NCBI RefSeq assembly: GCF_001269985.1
Contig: NZ_BBZB01000001.1
Span: forward strand, 3,162,001 to 3,226,000
Length of the DNA stretch: 64,000 bases
From: Pseudoalteromonas sp. '520P1 No. 423'
GTDB taxonomy: Bacteria > Pseudomonadota > Gammaproteobacteria > Enterobacterales > Alteromonadaceae
Reading direction: 5' to 3'
This document shows, piece after piece, positions 27,876-36,883 of this stretch. The notes beneath the pieces are model-generated. The model had not been told where the DNA came from. It made no database searches and saw only the letters and a program-made list of their open reading frames with translations. Positions within the stretch are counted from its first letter, which is position 1, and every line of letters begins with the position of its first letter. Both the position numbers and the translations under genes were made by a program.

Positions 27876-27895
27876 CTCTAAATATCAATTTAGAG
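27876..27895 (+). promoter_or_regulatory. Inverted repeat in the operon leader
   Basis: Perfect eight-base inverted repeat CTCTAAAT / ATTTAGAG with a four-base spacer, just after the predicted transcription start. It could be a repressor operator or a protective 5' hairpin; no T run follows, so it is not a terminator. Confidence 0.45.
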
Positions 27896-27950
27896 AAAAA
27901 TAAAAAACATAATACTTTATTTTAATTAAATATTATTAGGGGAGCTATCT

Positions 27951-29438
27951 ATGTTGTTTTCATTAGCTGATTTATTTGAAAAAACATTAAACAATCTTTG
28001 GCTAGGAAAAATTAAGTTTTATCCTAATGATTCACAGTTCGATTCAAATGTTTTACAGCAGCTTAGCGCTTCACTAGAAAAAACTACAAATATAAATTTT
28101 GGTGACAGAGTTTTAGTAACCGATAACCCAACTGCTGAAACTATCGCAAGTATTTTATGGTTGTGGTCAAAAGGAGTGGTTATTGTTCCAGTCCGATTTA
28201 GCATGAAATACAGCGCAATTTTAGATATTGCTGAAGATTGTGATTCACATTTACTTTTTAGAAATGGCGAGCCAGAGTCACTTAAAGTAAAAAAAACAGC
28301 TAGAAAACCCGACAATAACCTTAAAACATTTGAGTTTAATTCTAAAAGAATAGTTTGTGGCTCCGATCTTGCTCTAATCATTTACACTTCAGGAAGTACC
28401 GGTAAACCAAAAGGTATCATGCTGAGTCATACAAATGTGATCACAGCAATCAATTCAATTGGTACTTATCTTGACCTCAATGTTAAAGAACATATTTTAT
28501 GTTTATCACCCCTTTCATTTGATTATGGCCTGTATCAAGTATTATTTAGCTTAAAATTTGATTGCCAATTAACAATTTTTCAAGATGATTTTCACCCTAT
28601 AAAAGTAATAAAAGCACTAAATCAACATAATATTTCCCTACTGCCCGTTGTGCCGGCGATGGCAAGCTCGTTATGTAAAGTGATCCAAGCTTTTAAAAGT
28701 GAATTTCCGCACTTGAATAAAATTACCAATACTGGTGGTCACCTAGGCGAAGATACAATTCAAAATTTATCTCAGTTAATACCTCATACTAATATTTATG
28801 CGATGTACGGTTTAACGGAATGTAAACGTGCGCTGTATTTACCTCCTCAAGATAGTATGCGTAAACTTGGATCTGTTGGCATTCCTATTCCAGGGTTAGA
28901 AGCAAAAATATTCAATTGTGATGACAAATTACATTTTAAGGAAGTAAATCAAGGAGAGATTGGAGAGCTATTTATTCGTAGCGCGACATTAATGCAGGGT
29001 TATTATGGCTCAGGAAATGCTGGCGCTAATATTCATAGTGGTAAATATAGGGATGATAATTGGCTAGCTACGGGTGATCTTTTTTGCCAAGATGATGAAG
29101 GTTACTTTTACTTTAAAGGCCGTAATAAAGATTTGATAAAACAGGCAGGTTATTGTTTATACCCTGCTGAGTTAGAAGCACAAATTGAACAATTTCCTAA
29201 TGCACATTTAACTGCAATTGTTCCGTACACGGATAAGCTAGGAGATGAAATAGCTTGCCTATATGTACAATTAAACGAGAACACACCAGATCACCAAACT
29301 CAGTTCAAAACGTGGTTAAGGTCAAATTTAGACCCTGCCTACAGCCCTCGTGAAATCCGTTTTATTGAAGCCATGGCATTAACTGCAAATAGCAAAGTGG
29401 ATAAGCAACACCTTATTTCGTATTTATCAGAAATTTAA
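27951..29438 (+). CDS. AMP-forming acyl/aminoacyl ligase
   Basis: 495 residues, ANL superfamily. P-loop IIYTSGSTGKPKGIMLSH, motif YGLTECKRALYLPP, TGDLF, GRNKDLIKQAGYCLYPAELE and a C-terminal lysine in ALTANSKVDKQ; all adenylation elements are present. The YGLTE..R..YLPP style resembles ligases paired with fold-III decarboxylases and a carrier protein, as in exosortase-A-associated polysaccharide loci and BtrJ of butirosin synthesis. First gene of a 15-gene operon, with strong ribosome site AGGGGAG. Likely job: activate an acid and load it on the carrier protein encoded at 38135. Confidence 0.85.
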   Translation: MLFSLADLFEKTLNNLWLGKIKFYPNDSQFDSNVLQQLSASLEKTTNINFGDRVLVTDNPTAETIASILWLWSKGVVIVPVRFSMKYSAILDIAEDCDSHLLFRNGEPESLKVKKTARKPDNNLKTFEFNSKRIVCGSDLALIIYTSGSTGKPKGIMLSHTNVITAINSIGTYLDLNVKEHILCLSPLSFDYGLYQVLFSLKFDCQLTIFQDDFHPIKVIKALNQHNISLLPVVPAMASSLCKVIQAFKSEFPHLNKITNTGGHLGEDTIQNLSQLIPHTNIYAMYGLTECKRALYLPPQDSMRKLGSVGIPIPGLEAKIFNCDDKLHFKEVNQGEIGELFIRSATLMQGYYGSGNAGANIHSGKYRDDNWLATGDLFCQDDEGYFYFKGRNKDLIKQAGYCLYPAELEAQIEQFPNAHLTAIVPYTDKLGDEIACLYVQLNENTPDHQTQFKTWLRSNLDPAYSPREIRFIEAMALTANSKVDKQHLISYLSEI

Positions 29439-29468
29439 AGCTAACCATATTTGTTTTAGGAGTTATAA

Positions 29469-30599
29469 ATGAAAGCCATCACTAATTTACTAGATAAGAA
29501 CCATCGTCAAATTGAAACACCTTGTTACTTATACAGCGTCAGCCAAGTAGCAAGTAATTTTGCACAACTTAAATCAGCGCTAGGTACCGAAATAATTTAC
29601 TCTATGAAAGCAAATAATAATGTAGATTTGTTAATGCGCTGTGCACATCACTTAACAGGTGGTATTGAAATAGCGTCTATTGGCGAACTAAATTTAGTTG
29701 CTGGCGGCAACAGTGAAAAATACATAAATAACCCATCTGCCGATAAAAAGTTTCTACGGGCGGCTGTTGCTTCTCGTTCAACCATTATCATAGATAATCT
29801 AGCGCAATTAACATCACTTATTGAATTTATAGGTAAGCGCCCATTAAAGCCTATTTTATTACGCTTAAATTCATGCGTTTTAAAACAATTTAATCCTGAT
29901 ATCAAAAAAATAAGAGCAGATCAATTTGGTATGGATTGGGATACCGCAAGCCAAGCGATTGATATCTGTAAATCTAATAATCTCTCCCTAGCTGGCTTTC
30001 ATTTATTTAATGGCTCATATCAATTTACCCACAATGCACTTGAAACTGCAGTTGCAGCAAAAAAAATTATTAAAACAATTGAATCGCGTTACCAACAAGC
30101 ACTAAGTTTTGTAAATTTAGGTGGCGGATTCAGTGAAAATTGGCAACAAAGTGATTTTGATTTTGTGAGTTATAAACAACTATTAGCCAGCTTTCCAAAA
30201 CATATCGCATTAGCCCATGAAACTGGCCGAGGACTAATGGCCTCAGCAGGATACTTTGCCACACGCGTTCGGTATTTAAAATATATAGAACATCAACAAT
30301 ATGCTATTTGTGATGGTGGTATGAATCAAAATTTCTTACTAGCTCAAACAGAAAACAGTTTTAGAAAATTCAAAACTCCAATAATTTTCAGTCCTACCCC
30401 ACATTCAAAACACAACAGCTGCATTTTTGTTGGTAGCTCTTGTAGTAAAGATGATGTTATTGGTAAACAAGCTGAGCATCATATTACACCGCAAGTGGGT
30501 GACATCTGTATCTTTGAAAATTGCGGAGCCTATAACGCCAGCTATACCCTATCCCCTTTCTTAAAACTGCCAAGTGCAAAAACTTACATTATTGAATAA
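29469..30599 (+). CDS. Fold-III PLP-dependent amino-acid decarboxylase
   Basis: 376 residues, alanine-racemase-type barrel plus beta domain. The PLP lysine is in YSMKANNN (about K48), followed by GGIEIASIGEL, FHLFNGSY, VNLGGGFSEN (phosphate loop), HETGRGL, the substrate cysteine in VGSSCSKDD and FENCGAYNASYT. Relatives include diaminopimelate/ornithine decarboxylases and BtrK, which decarboxylates an amino acid while it is bound to a carrier protein. Following the ligase at 31 bases and with a carrier protein in the same operon, action on a carrier-bound amino acid is plausible but unproven. Confidence 0.85.
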   Translation: MKAITNLLDKNHRQIETPCYLYSVSQVASNFAQLKSALGTEIIYSMKANNNVDLLMRCAHHLTGGIEIASIGELNLVAGGNSEKYINNPSADKKFLRAAVASRSTIIIDNLAQLTSLIEFIGKRPLKPILLRLNSCVLKQFNPDIKKIRADQFGMDWDTASQAIDICKSNNLSLAGFHLFNGSYQFTHNALETAVAAKKIIKTIESRYQQALSFVNLGGGFSENWQQSDFDFVSYKQLLASFPKHIALAHETGRGLMASAGYFATRVRYLKYIEHQQYAICDGGMNQNFLLAQTENSFRKFKTPIIFSPTPHSKHNSCIFVGSSCSKDDVIGKQAEHHITPQVGDICIFENCGAYNASYTLSPFLKLPSAKTYIIE

Positions 30600-30607
30600 G
30601 GCCAATT

Positions 30608-31651
30608 ATGAGTGATTTAAAAGCTATTTTTTCTAGCTTCATTACTGAGCATTTAAATAATCATCAAGCTTTACCAATAAGTTTTGAAAAAATTATCAGT
30701 AATGCTGTTTTTAATTTATTAGATTCTGAGATTTTAATTGAAGATAATTTGTCTGCTAAACCAGCTTTAACTAAACCAAAAGTCAATCAAGCATTACCAA
30801 ACTTTGAGCAAACATATGTCATTGACCAATTAACTGAGCAAGTTAAATCAACAGGTTTTGGCCCTCATTTTCATCAAATTATTGGGCTATTTGGCTCAAT
30901 TATGTTGCAAATGACAGCAAATGAAGCCCAACAACAGCAAGTAAATGACTGGCTTGAACAGGGCTACTTTGGTCATTTTTTAATGACCGACTTAGGTGGT
31001 CCATCATTAAACCAATGGCAATCAAGTTTAAATTCAACACAAGATCAATGGCAACTTACCATCAATAAAAAATGGGGGATTGAAGCGCATAATCTTGGAT
31101 TTTTAATGTTAGTTGTGCGCCAGCCAGGTAAACCATTTCCTTTAACTTTTTTAATTGAACCAGAGCAAGCAAGAACTTTGAATCAATCTAAAGTAGGCGC
31201 GAGCTATTTAGATAATTCAGTGCAGTTAGGTAATGTGAAAGGCGAGTTAAATATTAATGCATCACAGCAACTGAAACTTGGTGGACTGAGTAGCGTAAAC
31301 CGGTTTTTAACATTAGTTCGTCCACGCTTTGTAAAAGCTTTAATGAATCACTTGTTATGGTTAGCTGATAATCAACGACTAACTTTAGATCCTCAATTAA
31401 ATGAACACATAAATTACATTCAAAATGTCGCTAACAGATGTTTAGCTCAAAATGAGTTTTCTATTCATTCCGTAGATCAAGTACTCGCCTTGAAGTTTGC
31501 TTCAAATGAATTGCTCCTAGATACCGTATCAAAAGGGAAAGTAGCCAGCTTTGAAGATCAAAGAGACCTATTAGGCTTTACCAAAATGGAAGGGAGCTCT
31601 TATCGTTGTTTTCTTGAAATCTATTCCAAGCAAAAAAGGTTCAGACAATGA
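30608..31651 (+). CDS. Divergent, shortened acyl-CoA dehydrogenase-like protein
   Basis: 347 residues. The centre resembles the acyl-CoA dehydrogenase beta domain: GHFLMTDLGGPSLNQWQS in place of the TEP-x-AGSD motif, then WQLTINKKWGIEAHNLGFLM followed by LVVR. The C-terminal helical domain is reduced and the Arg/Gly FAD-adenine motifs are not visible, and I see no clear catalytic glutamate. It may oxidise or dehydrate a carrier-bound acyl group, or have become a structural subunit. Nine bases after the decarboxylase, and it overlaps the next gene (ATGA). Confidence 0.65.
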   Translation: MSDLKAIFSSFITEHLNNHQALPISFEKIISNAVFNLLDSEILIEDNLSAKPALTKPKVNQALPNFEQTYVIDQLTEQVKSTGFGPHFHQIIGLFGSIMLQMTANEAQQQQVNDWLEQGYFGHFLMTDLGGPSLNQWQSSLNSTQDQWQLTINKKWGIEAHNLGFLMLVVRQPGKPFPLTFLIEPEQARTLNQSKVGASYLDNSVQLGNVKGELNINASQQLKLGGLSSVNRFLTLVRPRFVKALMNHLLWLADNQRLTLDPQLNEHINYIQNVANRCLAQNEFSIHSVDQVLALKFASNELLLDTVSKGKVASFEDQRDLLGFTKMEGSSYRCFLEIYSKQKRFRQ

Positions 31652-32505
31652 GCGTACTAACAGTTAAAGCAATTGCTTTTCAACCTTTAAAACAACGATT
31701 ATTCAGTCAAACACCAAGTAGTAATACAAGCTTTGAATGGCTAGCCACACTTTTGGTCCAGCAAACAAACAGCATTACATCAATGCTGTCTGCTTCAGAG
31801 CAATTAAAAATTAATCGACACTTTTTGTGCTCAACGATGATAGATCTCCCTTTTACAACTGGAGATATCAGTTGGTCAAAAGTCGCTTCAATGCTAAACC
31901 AGAATGAAAAAAATCAAGCAGATACTTTCATCAATGCCTATGAATGCGCATCATGGGGATTTTCTTTAAGACATTATTTACAACATGATCAACAAAACAC
32001 CCCTCAATTTTTATTAGTCAGTATTATAGATGCTAATGTTTTTGATCTAGAATTTTGGCGTTATAACGAGAACTGGCATGAATCAGGGTTTGGCATCACA
32101 ACTGTATTACTTGAAGTTAATGGCCAAATGACTGATGAACTACTCACACAATGTGCCACTACGCATAATGCTATGGCTGAATTTGCGACTGTAATCCGTC
32201 GCCATGCTGCTAATAAAAAAGGTGTCACGCTAGCAATGCCTTTTTTTCCAGAACATATCCAACAAATGTTTAATAAATTATTAGTCAACCAAACTCGCTT
32301 GCCTGATTTACATGCTCAATGGGGCCACTGTTTCGGCTCAGATCCTTGGCTATCAATTTTGAGTCATTGCCAAGAAAGCCCAATACTTAAAGAACAAGAA
32401 TTCCTTGCTTGTTCACTTGCCTTAAATGGATATTTTTCAATAGCGCAAATAAAAGTGACGCCGCAAACTCAATTTATATTACAAGAGGTAAAAGGCTATG
32501 AGTAA
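31648..32505 (+). CDS. Divergent KAS III-like thiolase-fold protein
   Basis: 285 residues. Two places recall ketoacyl synthase III: a nucleophile-like cysteine in NAYECASWGFSLRHYL, and the C-terminal GHCFGSDPWLSI...FLACSLALNGYFSIAQIKV, which corresponds to the GNTSSASIP...GDLVLLVGFGAG end. A histidine in PFFPEHIQQM may match the HQAN histidine. The asparagine of the triad is replaced (GHCFG). The N-terminal half is short. It may condense, transfer or gate acyl groups, or act only with the second synthase-like protein at 33007. Remote assignment. Confidence 0.5.
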   Translation: MSVLTVKAIAFQPLKQRLFSQTPSSNTSFEWLATLLVQQTNSITSMLSASEQLKINRHFLCSTMIDLPFTTGDISWSKVASMLNQNEKNQADTFINAYECASWGFSLRHYLQHDQQNTPQFLLVSIIDANVFDLEFWRYNENWHESGFGITTVLLEVNGQMTDELLTQCATTHNAMAEFATVIRRHAANKKGVTLAMPFFPEHIQQMFNKLLVNQTRLPDLHAQWGHCFGSDPWLSILSHCQESPILKEQEFLACSLALNGYFSIAQIKVTPQTQFILQEVKGYE

Positions 32506-33007
32506 TGTAGCGAAACATGAATATGTTGGTCATTTATTAAGTGTGCCTTTTAATAATAAACCATCTGCGGCTTTAGCTAGATGTATGCCCTTATCAAATG
32601 ATAGTGACTTTGCAATATTTGCTGATTTACCTTGCTCTGATGCACCAGTTCTAATCAATTTTATTGAACATTATCAAATTTTAAATGAGTTAGTTTTACT
32701 GGCTAATGAACTATGGCCTAAAGAACTTACTATTTTAATACGCATTTCTATGCCAGGCGGTATGAGATTACCCGCATCCTTGCTCGCTAATAATGTTTTA
32801 TTAATGCAAGACATCAAACCTGAAATTGACAAATTAGCAGGTAAAGTGACTCATCTTCTCACTATCGATGACAATTTTATTCGATATCAGTTGGAGCAAG
32901 GTCACAATCAAATTGCAATCAATTTACATAGCGTAAGTAATAATCAACAAGTCAATTTTTCTAAATTTATTGCAAAGCTTCGACACTTTAATATTGGTAC
33001 TCAGTAA
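32498..33007 (+). CDS. Unknown protein of the biosynthetic operon
   Basis: 169 residues, soluble, without recognisable motif. It overlaps the preceding gene by eight bases and the following by one (TAATG), so it is made in step with two thiolase-fold proteins. Strands such as LTILIRISMPGGMRLPASLL and KVTHLLTIDD suggest an alpha/beta fold. It might be a detached domain of a neighbouring synthase; no function can be assigned. Confidence 0.6.
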   Translation: MSNVAKHEYVGHLLSVPFNNKPSAALARCMPLSNDSDFAIFADLPCSDAPVLINFIEHYQILNELVLLANELWPKELTILIRISMPGGMRLPASLLANNVLLMQDIKPEIDKLAGKVTHLLTIDDNFIRYQLEQGHNQIAINLHSVSNNQQVNFSKFIAKLRHFNIGTQ

Positions 33008-34032
33008 TGCAAAGCAATGATCAAATGATCTTATCTCAATATTGGGCCGAAAAGATTGATTCGGTGAATCATGGATTAGCACTGCTACGCACAAAACTCA
33101 GTGAACTAACAGAAAAACCAAACCAAGTAATTTTTGTTAGTGCAGGTGAAATCAAGCCTTTATTAAACCCTTATATCTTAACTTTTTGTAAAGATATAAG
33201 TCATAACTTTGAATGTAAAGCCGATTTTATCAGCGCTGCATGTACTAGCTTACATGCCAGCATTTTTCATTTTAATAATAGTAAATCACATAATTGTTTG
33301 GTGATTTTACTGGAGCTAGATCAAACATTACAGCAAGGGTGTTTGAATGCGTTAGGCGTAGGTGATTCAAATGGTCAAGATGGTCTAATCGTAAATGATT
33401 GCATTGGCTTTTGCTTTTTAGAAAAAAGAGTTGCCCACAACCAAGATATTGTTATTGAACAATGCCAAATATTTTCACAACCTTCAGGCATATCTGGTAT
33501 GCCAAAATTACTTAATCAGCTCATTACGCATATTGAAAATGATCAATCTCAGGGGTTATTTGTATCTTTTGACATTAATTCTGTATGGGGTAAAAAACTA
33601 AAATCAGCGTTAAAAAGTCGATTAAAAAAACTAGCAAAACCAACCTACTGGTTATCAAGTATTGAAACAGATCAGCGCCATTATTTAAGTTTAAAACCCA
33701 TTTTAGAATTAAATAATTATCGCAACCAACTCAATAAAAAACCGCTGAACTTATTAACTTTAGGGGGTGGTGGTCGTGTTGGTAGTCTCAAGTTATCTAT
33801 AAATACACACAATAAAAGCCAAATTGATGATGCTTCATTTAATGAGTTTTGTTTAACAACAGATCACGCTATTTATCAACAATCTCTTCAAGTGAAACCG
33901 TATTCAATTGAGGCTTATCATGCGATTGTTAAAGCTACTTTAAAATATCCACAACATCAATATCGTGGCATAAAGAATCACTATTTTCGCTGGCCCCTCA
34001 ATTTAATTATCCAAGCTGGAGTTAAATCATGA
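33007..34032 (+). CDS. Divergent beta-ketoacyl synthase-like protein
   Basis: 341 residues. DFISAACTSLHASIFHF resembles the nucleophile elbow of FabB/FabF synthases (ACaSSlhA), with cysteine near residue 80. LLTLGGGGRVGSLKLSIN near residues 250-268 recalls the glycine-rich FGFGGTNA strand near the C-terminus. The HGTGT and NSFGF histidine motifs are not visible. It may be an acyltransferase or chain-initiation partner rather than a normal condensing enzyme. It overlaps both neighbours (1 and 4 bases). Confidence 0.55.
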   Translation: MQSNDQMILSQYWAEKIDSVNHGLALLRTKLSELTEKPNQVIFVSAGEIKPLLNPYILTFCKDISHNFECKADFISAACTSLHASIFHFNNSKSHNCLVILLELDQTLQQGCLNALGVGDSNGQDGLIVNDCIGFCFLEKRVAHNQDIVIEQCQIFSQPSGISGMPKLLNQLITHIENDQSQGLFVSFDINSVWGKKLKSALKSRLKKLAKPTYWLSSIETDQRHYLSLKPILELNNYRNQLNKKPLNLLTLGGGGRVGSLKLSINTHNKSQIDDASFNEFCLTTDHAIYQQSLQVKPYSIEAYHAIVKATLKYPQHQYRGIKNHYFRWPLNLIIQAGVKS

Positions 34033-35948
34033 ACTACTTAACAAAAATAAATACGCATTATGATGTTTTAATTATTGGTGCCGGATGGGCCGGACTCACT
34101 TTAGCAAGACAACTTAAACAAGAAAATCCTAATTTAAACATTTTGCAGCTTGAGGCAAGTACCCAATTTAAAGCAAAAGTAGGTGAAGCCACTGTCGAAA
34201 TAGCAGGTCATTATTTCATACATAGATTAGGCTTAGTAAATTATCTCTATCGCAACCATTTACCTAAAAATGGTCTACGTTTTTTATTTGATTCAGAAAA
34301 TCATGATTTAGAACTAGATCAAATGAGTGAACATGGAACCACCAGTATCCCACCCCACCCTGCATTTCAGTTAGACCGAGCAAGATTTGAAAAAGACTTA
34401 GTTGAAATGAATAAAGCACAAGGTATCAACTTATTTTTAGGTGCAAAAGTAACAAAACTGGCAGTCAATGAAGCTGGCGATCATACCGTAGCTTTTAATT
34501 ATCAAGGGCAAAATCATGAAGTAAACACCAAGTGGTTAATTGATGCCAGTGGCAGAGCCAGCTTATTGGCTAAACAGAAAAAGTTACATCATAGGAATGA
34601 TGTTCCTAGGAACTGCGCAGCGTGGGCACGTTTTAGTAATGTGACTGACATTGACACTTTAGGCAGTAAAAAATGGCAAAAGATGGTCAATGGCCGGTTT
34701 TTATCTACCATACATTTCACCGGACCTGGCTATTGGATTTGGGTGATACCGCTTAGCGGTGGTTTTACTAGTATAGGTATAGATTGTGATAAGAATGTAA
34801 TGGATAACCCACCATTAACACAAACGCAATTTATTGCGTTTTTAAAGCAGCACAAAGGCTTATGGCAAATACTCAAAAGTGCACATTTAGAAGATTTTGA
34901 AGCTTGGGGGCAATTGGCTTATCGCGGTAAAAAATATATCAGTGAGCAACGTTGGGCCACAACGGGCTTCGCAGCTATGTTTTTAGATCCACTTTTCAGT
35001 GGTGGTGGCGATATGATTGCACTCATAAATGATGCAATCACTAAAACAATATGTGATGACTTTGCTTATGATTCGATTGAACAAGCAGAGCAATCCTTAA
35101 TCAAAAAAGTGCCTATATTAAATCAACAAGCCCATGAGTTTTATCAAGGTTTACATACCTATGTTAACAATACCAATCCAATTCTAGATTGTGCGCAATT
35201 ATGCTCCCCTGTTGTTGCTTACAATACAGCAATTTATTTTTTAGAAGCTGCTTGGGACTATATGGCTGGTAACTTTATTGATTTAGAATTTTGGCAAAAG
35301 AAAGATTACATACGTCGTGGCTATTTAGCATTAGAAAAAGAACTTAATAAACAAATACTCGCGACTGTAGATACTTTGAAACAACAAAGCCGTTACTTTG
35401 ATCGTAACAGTGAAGGTTTTTTTGAATCTGGTGCTGAGTTATATAAATACTTTGTATTTAATATGGGTCAAGCAGGTAAAGACGGTTGGCGTATTGATTT
35501 ACATACTAAATTATGGGTCGATGTCTATTTAAAAGTCACCCAGTGCCGCTTAAATTTACCAAAATTTGCCAGCAGAAGATTAGTACAAGAATGCTTAACG
35601 CTACCTAAAATTTTATCCCTAGATACTTTTTCGCAAAATGATCTGCCTGAATTATTAGCCAATATAAATCAAAAGCTCACCGAAGAGTTACAAAAATTAA
35701 CTGAACATACTGTGCTGACTGAAGTAAAAGAAGCATCGTTCACAACTGGAATAGTAAATGTACAAGTCGTTGATGATACTTTACCTGATGCAGAAATGAA
35801 AAAGTTGAACCAGCTCGCAAACACTATTTTTAATAGTGAACAAGATTACGTAGCCATGCCATTTATGGTGCCCTACTTTTTACAATTTTGCCGAAAGACT
35901 GATGAAAACATCATGTCAAAACCAATATTATCACTTGAGAGATGCTAA
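34029..35948 (+). CDS. Flavin-dependent halogenase-type oxidoreductase with C-terminal extension
   Basis: 639 residues. FAD-binding IIGAGWAGLTLA near residue 15, VGEATVE at 51-57, halogenase tunnel motif GYWIWVIP (234-241), IDASGRASLL (171-180) and LDPLFSGGGDM. Lysine K80 in LPKNGLRFLF aligns with the catalytic lysine of PrnA-type halogenases. Usual length is about 500-540; the extra ~150 C-terminal residues are of unknown role. With a carrier protein in the operon it fits the group acting on carrier-bound substrates, but many such proteins hydroxylate or oxidise instead. Overlaps both neighbours. Confidence 0.8.
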   Translation: MNYLTKINTHYDVLIIGAGWAGLTLARQLKQENPNLNILQLEASTQFKAKVGEATVEIAGHYFIHRLGLVNYLYRNHLPKNGLRFLFDSENHDLELDQMSEHGTTSIPPHPAFQLDRARFEKDLVEMNKAQGINLFLGAKVTKLAVNEAGDHTVAFNYQGQNHEVNTKWLIDASGRASLLAKQKKLHHRNDVPRNCAAWARFSNVTDIDTLGSKKWQKMVNGRFLSTIHFTGPGYWIWVIPLSGGFTSIGIDCDKNVMDNPPLTQTQFIAFLKQHKGLWQILKSAHLEDFEAWGQLAYRGKKYISEQRWATTGFAAMFLDPLFSGGGDMIALINDAITKTICDDFAYDSIEQAEQSLIKKVPILNQQAHEFYQGLHTYVNNTNPILDCAQLCSPVVAYNTAIYFLEAAWDYMAGNFIDLEFWQKKDYIRRGYLALEKELNKQILATVDTLKQQSRYFDRNSEGFFESGAELYKYFVFNMGQAGKDGWRIDLHTKLWVDVYLKVTQCRLNLPKFASRRLVQECLTLPKILSLDTFSQNDLPELLANINQKLTEELQKLTEHTVLTEVKEASFTTGIVNVQVVDDTLPDAEMKKLNQLANTIFNSEQDYVAMPFMVPYFLQFCRKTDENIMSKPILSLERC

Positions 35949-36883
35949 TGGATAAAATGACTTATTTAGCACGTGATGGTGTTCTACTGGCATATGATAA
36001 GTTTTTAATCACTAATGCAAAAGCAACAGTTATCTTTTTACATGGCAGTACATACAATAGCCGTCGTTATGCAAACATTGCGAAGGTATTAAATCAACAA
36101 AATTATGCAGCTTGTCTTATTAATTGGCGTGGTCATGGCGGTTCTGAAGGACGTCTGGGAACTGTAGATTATATAGGACAGTTAGAGGATGATTTAGCTG
36201 ATTTTATAACCCATTATCAGCAAGTCTGTGACCAACCTCTGATTTTAGCGGGACATTCAGCAGGGGCTGTGATTTGCTTAAGATATATAGATAAATATGG
36301 TTGTAATAATATAGATGGTGTGAGCTTTATCGCACCTGCAATAAACGGCCCTCTTGAAACAGTTAGATATAAACATACGTCTGCAAAATGGCAATATCAA
36401 ATAAGTTATTTTAGAGCTGCAAAACCTGCAATAACGCCACCAGCACATGCTTTAACTTATGCGCCGAGCCTAAAAACATTGCCTTTTATCGTTGCTAAGT
36501 TATTGCCATTTATGCGCCATAAACCTATTTTAAGTTTTCCTGCGAATGAACGTATGGCGAGGCTAGAAGGCAGAGTATTGCATTATAGTTATAACTTAAT
36601 GCTCTCTTGCGATATCAATAACTACCCTAGTGCATTTAACAAAATTTCTGTGCCAGTACTATTACTGTGTGGTAAGCATGATGAAGTTGTCCACCCTAAC
36701 CTGCTAGAAACCATTTATCACTGGCACCTAAAACCTACATTGAATAAAAAGATAGTTGAGTTAAAAAAAGTAAATCATATTCAAGTGGTCACAGCATCAG
36801 CAATGATTTTACCCGATTGGCTCAATAGCATTTTTGAGCAATCAAATGATCTTGTTACGACTTCTGATGAGGAACTTGCATGA
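35942..36883 (+). CDS. Alpha/beta hydrolase (monoacylglycerol lipase-like)
   Basis: 313 residues. FLHGSTYNSRRYANIA holds the oxyanion turn, INWRGHGGSEGR follows, the nucleophile is in LAGHSAGAV, the acid in CGKHDEVVHP and the histidine in VNHIQVV, so the Ser-Asp-His triad is complete. It may release the product from the carrier protein or trim an ester. Start is either 35942 or the second ATG at 35948; both overlap the end of the halogenase-type gene. Confidence 0.85.
   Translation: MLMDKMTYLARDGVLLAYDKFLITNAKATVIFLHGSTYNSRRYANIAKVLNQQNYAACLINWRGHGGSEGRLGTVDYIGQLEDDLADFITHYQQVCDQPLILAGHSAGAVICLRYIDKYGCNNIDGVSFIAPAINGPLETVRYKHTSAKWQYQISYFRAAKPAITPPAHALTYAPSLKTLPFIVAKLLPFMRHKPILSFPANERMARLEGRVLHYSYNLMLSCDINNYPSAFNKISVPVLLLCGKHDEVVHPNLLETIYHWHLKPTLNKKIVELKKVNHIQVVTASAMILPDWLNSIFEQSNDLVTTSDEELA

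Noticed and set aside
27951..30599. Exosortase-A polysaccharide locus, suggested by the ligase and decarboxylase
   Set aside because: No exosortase, glycosyltransferase or polysaccharide export gene is present; only the ligase, decarboxylase and carrier types are shared.
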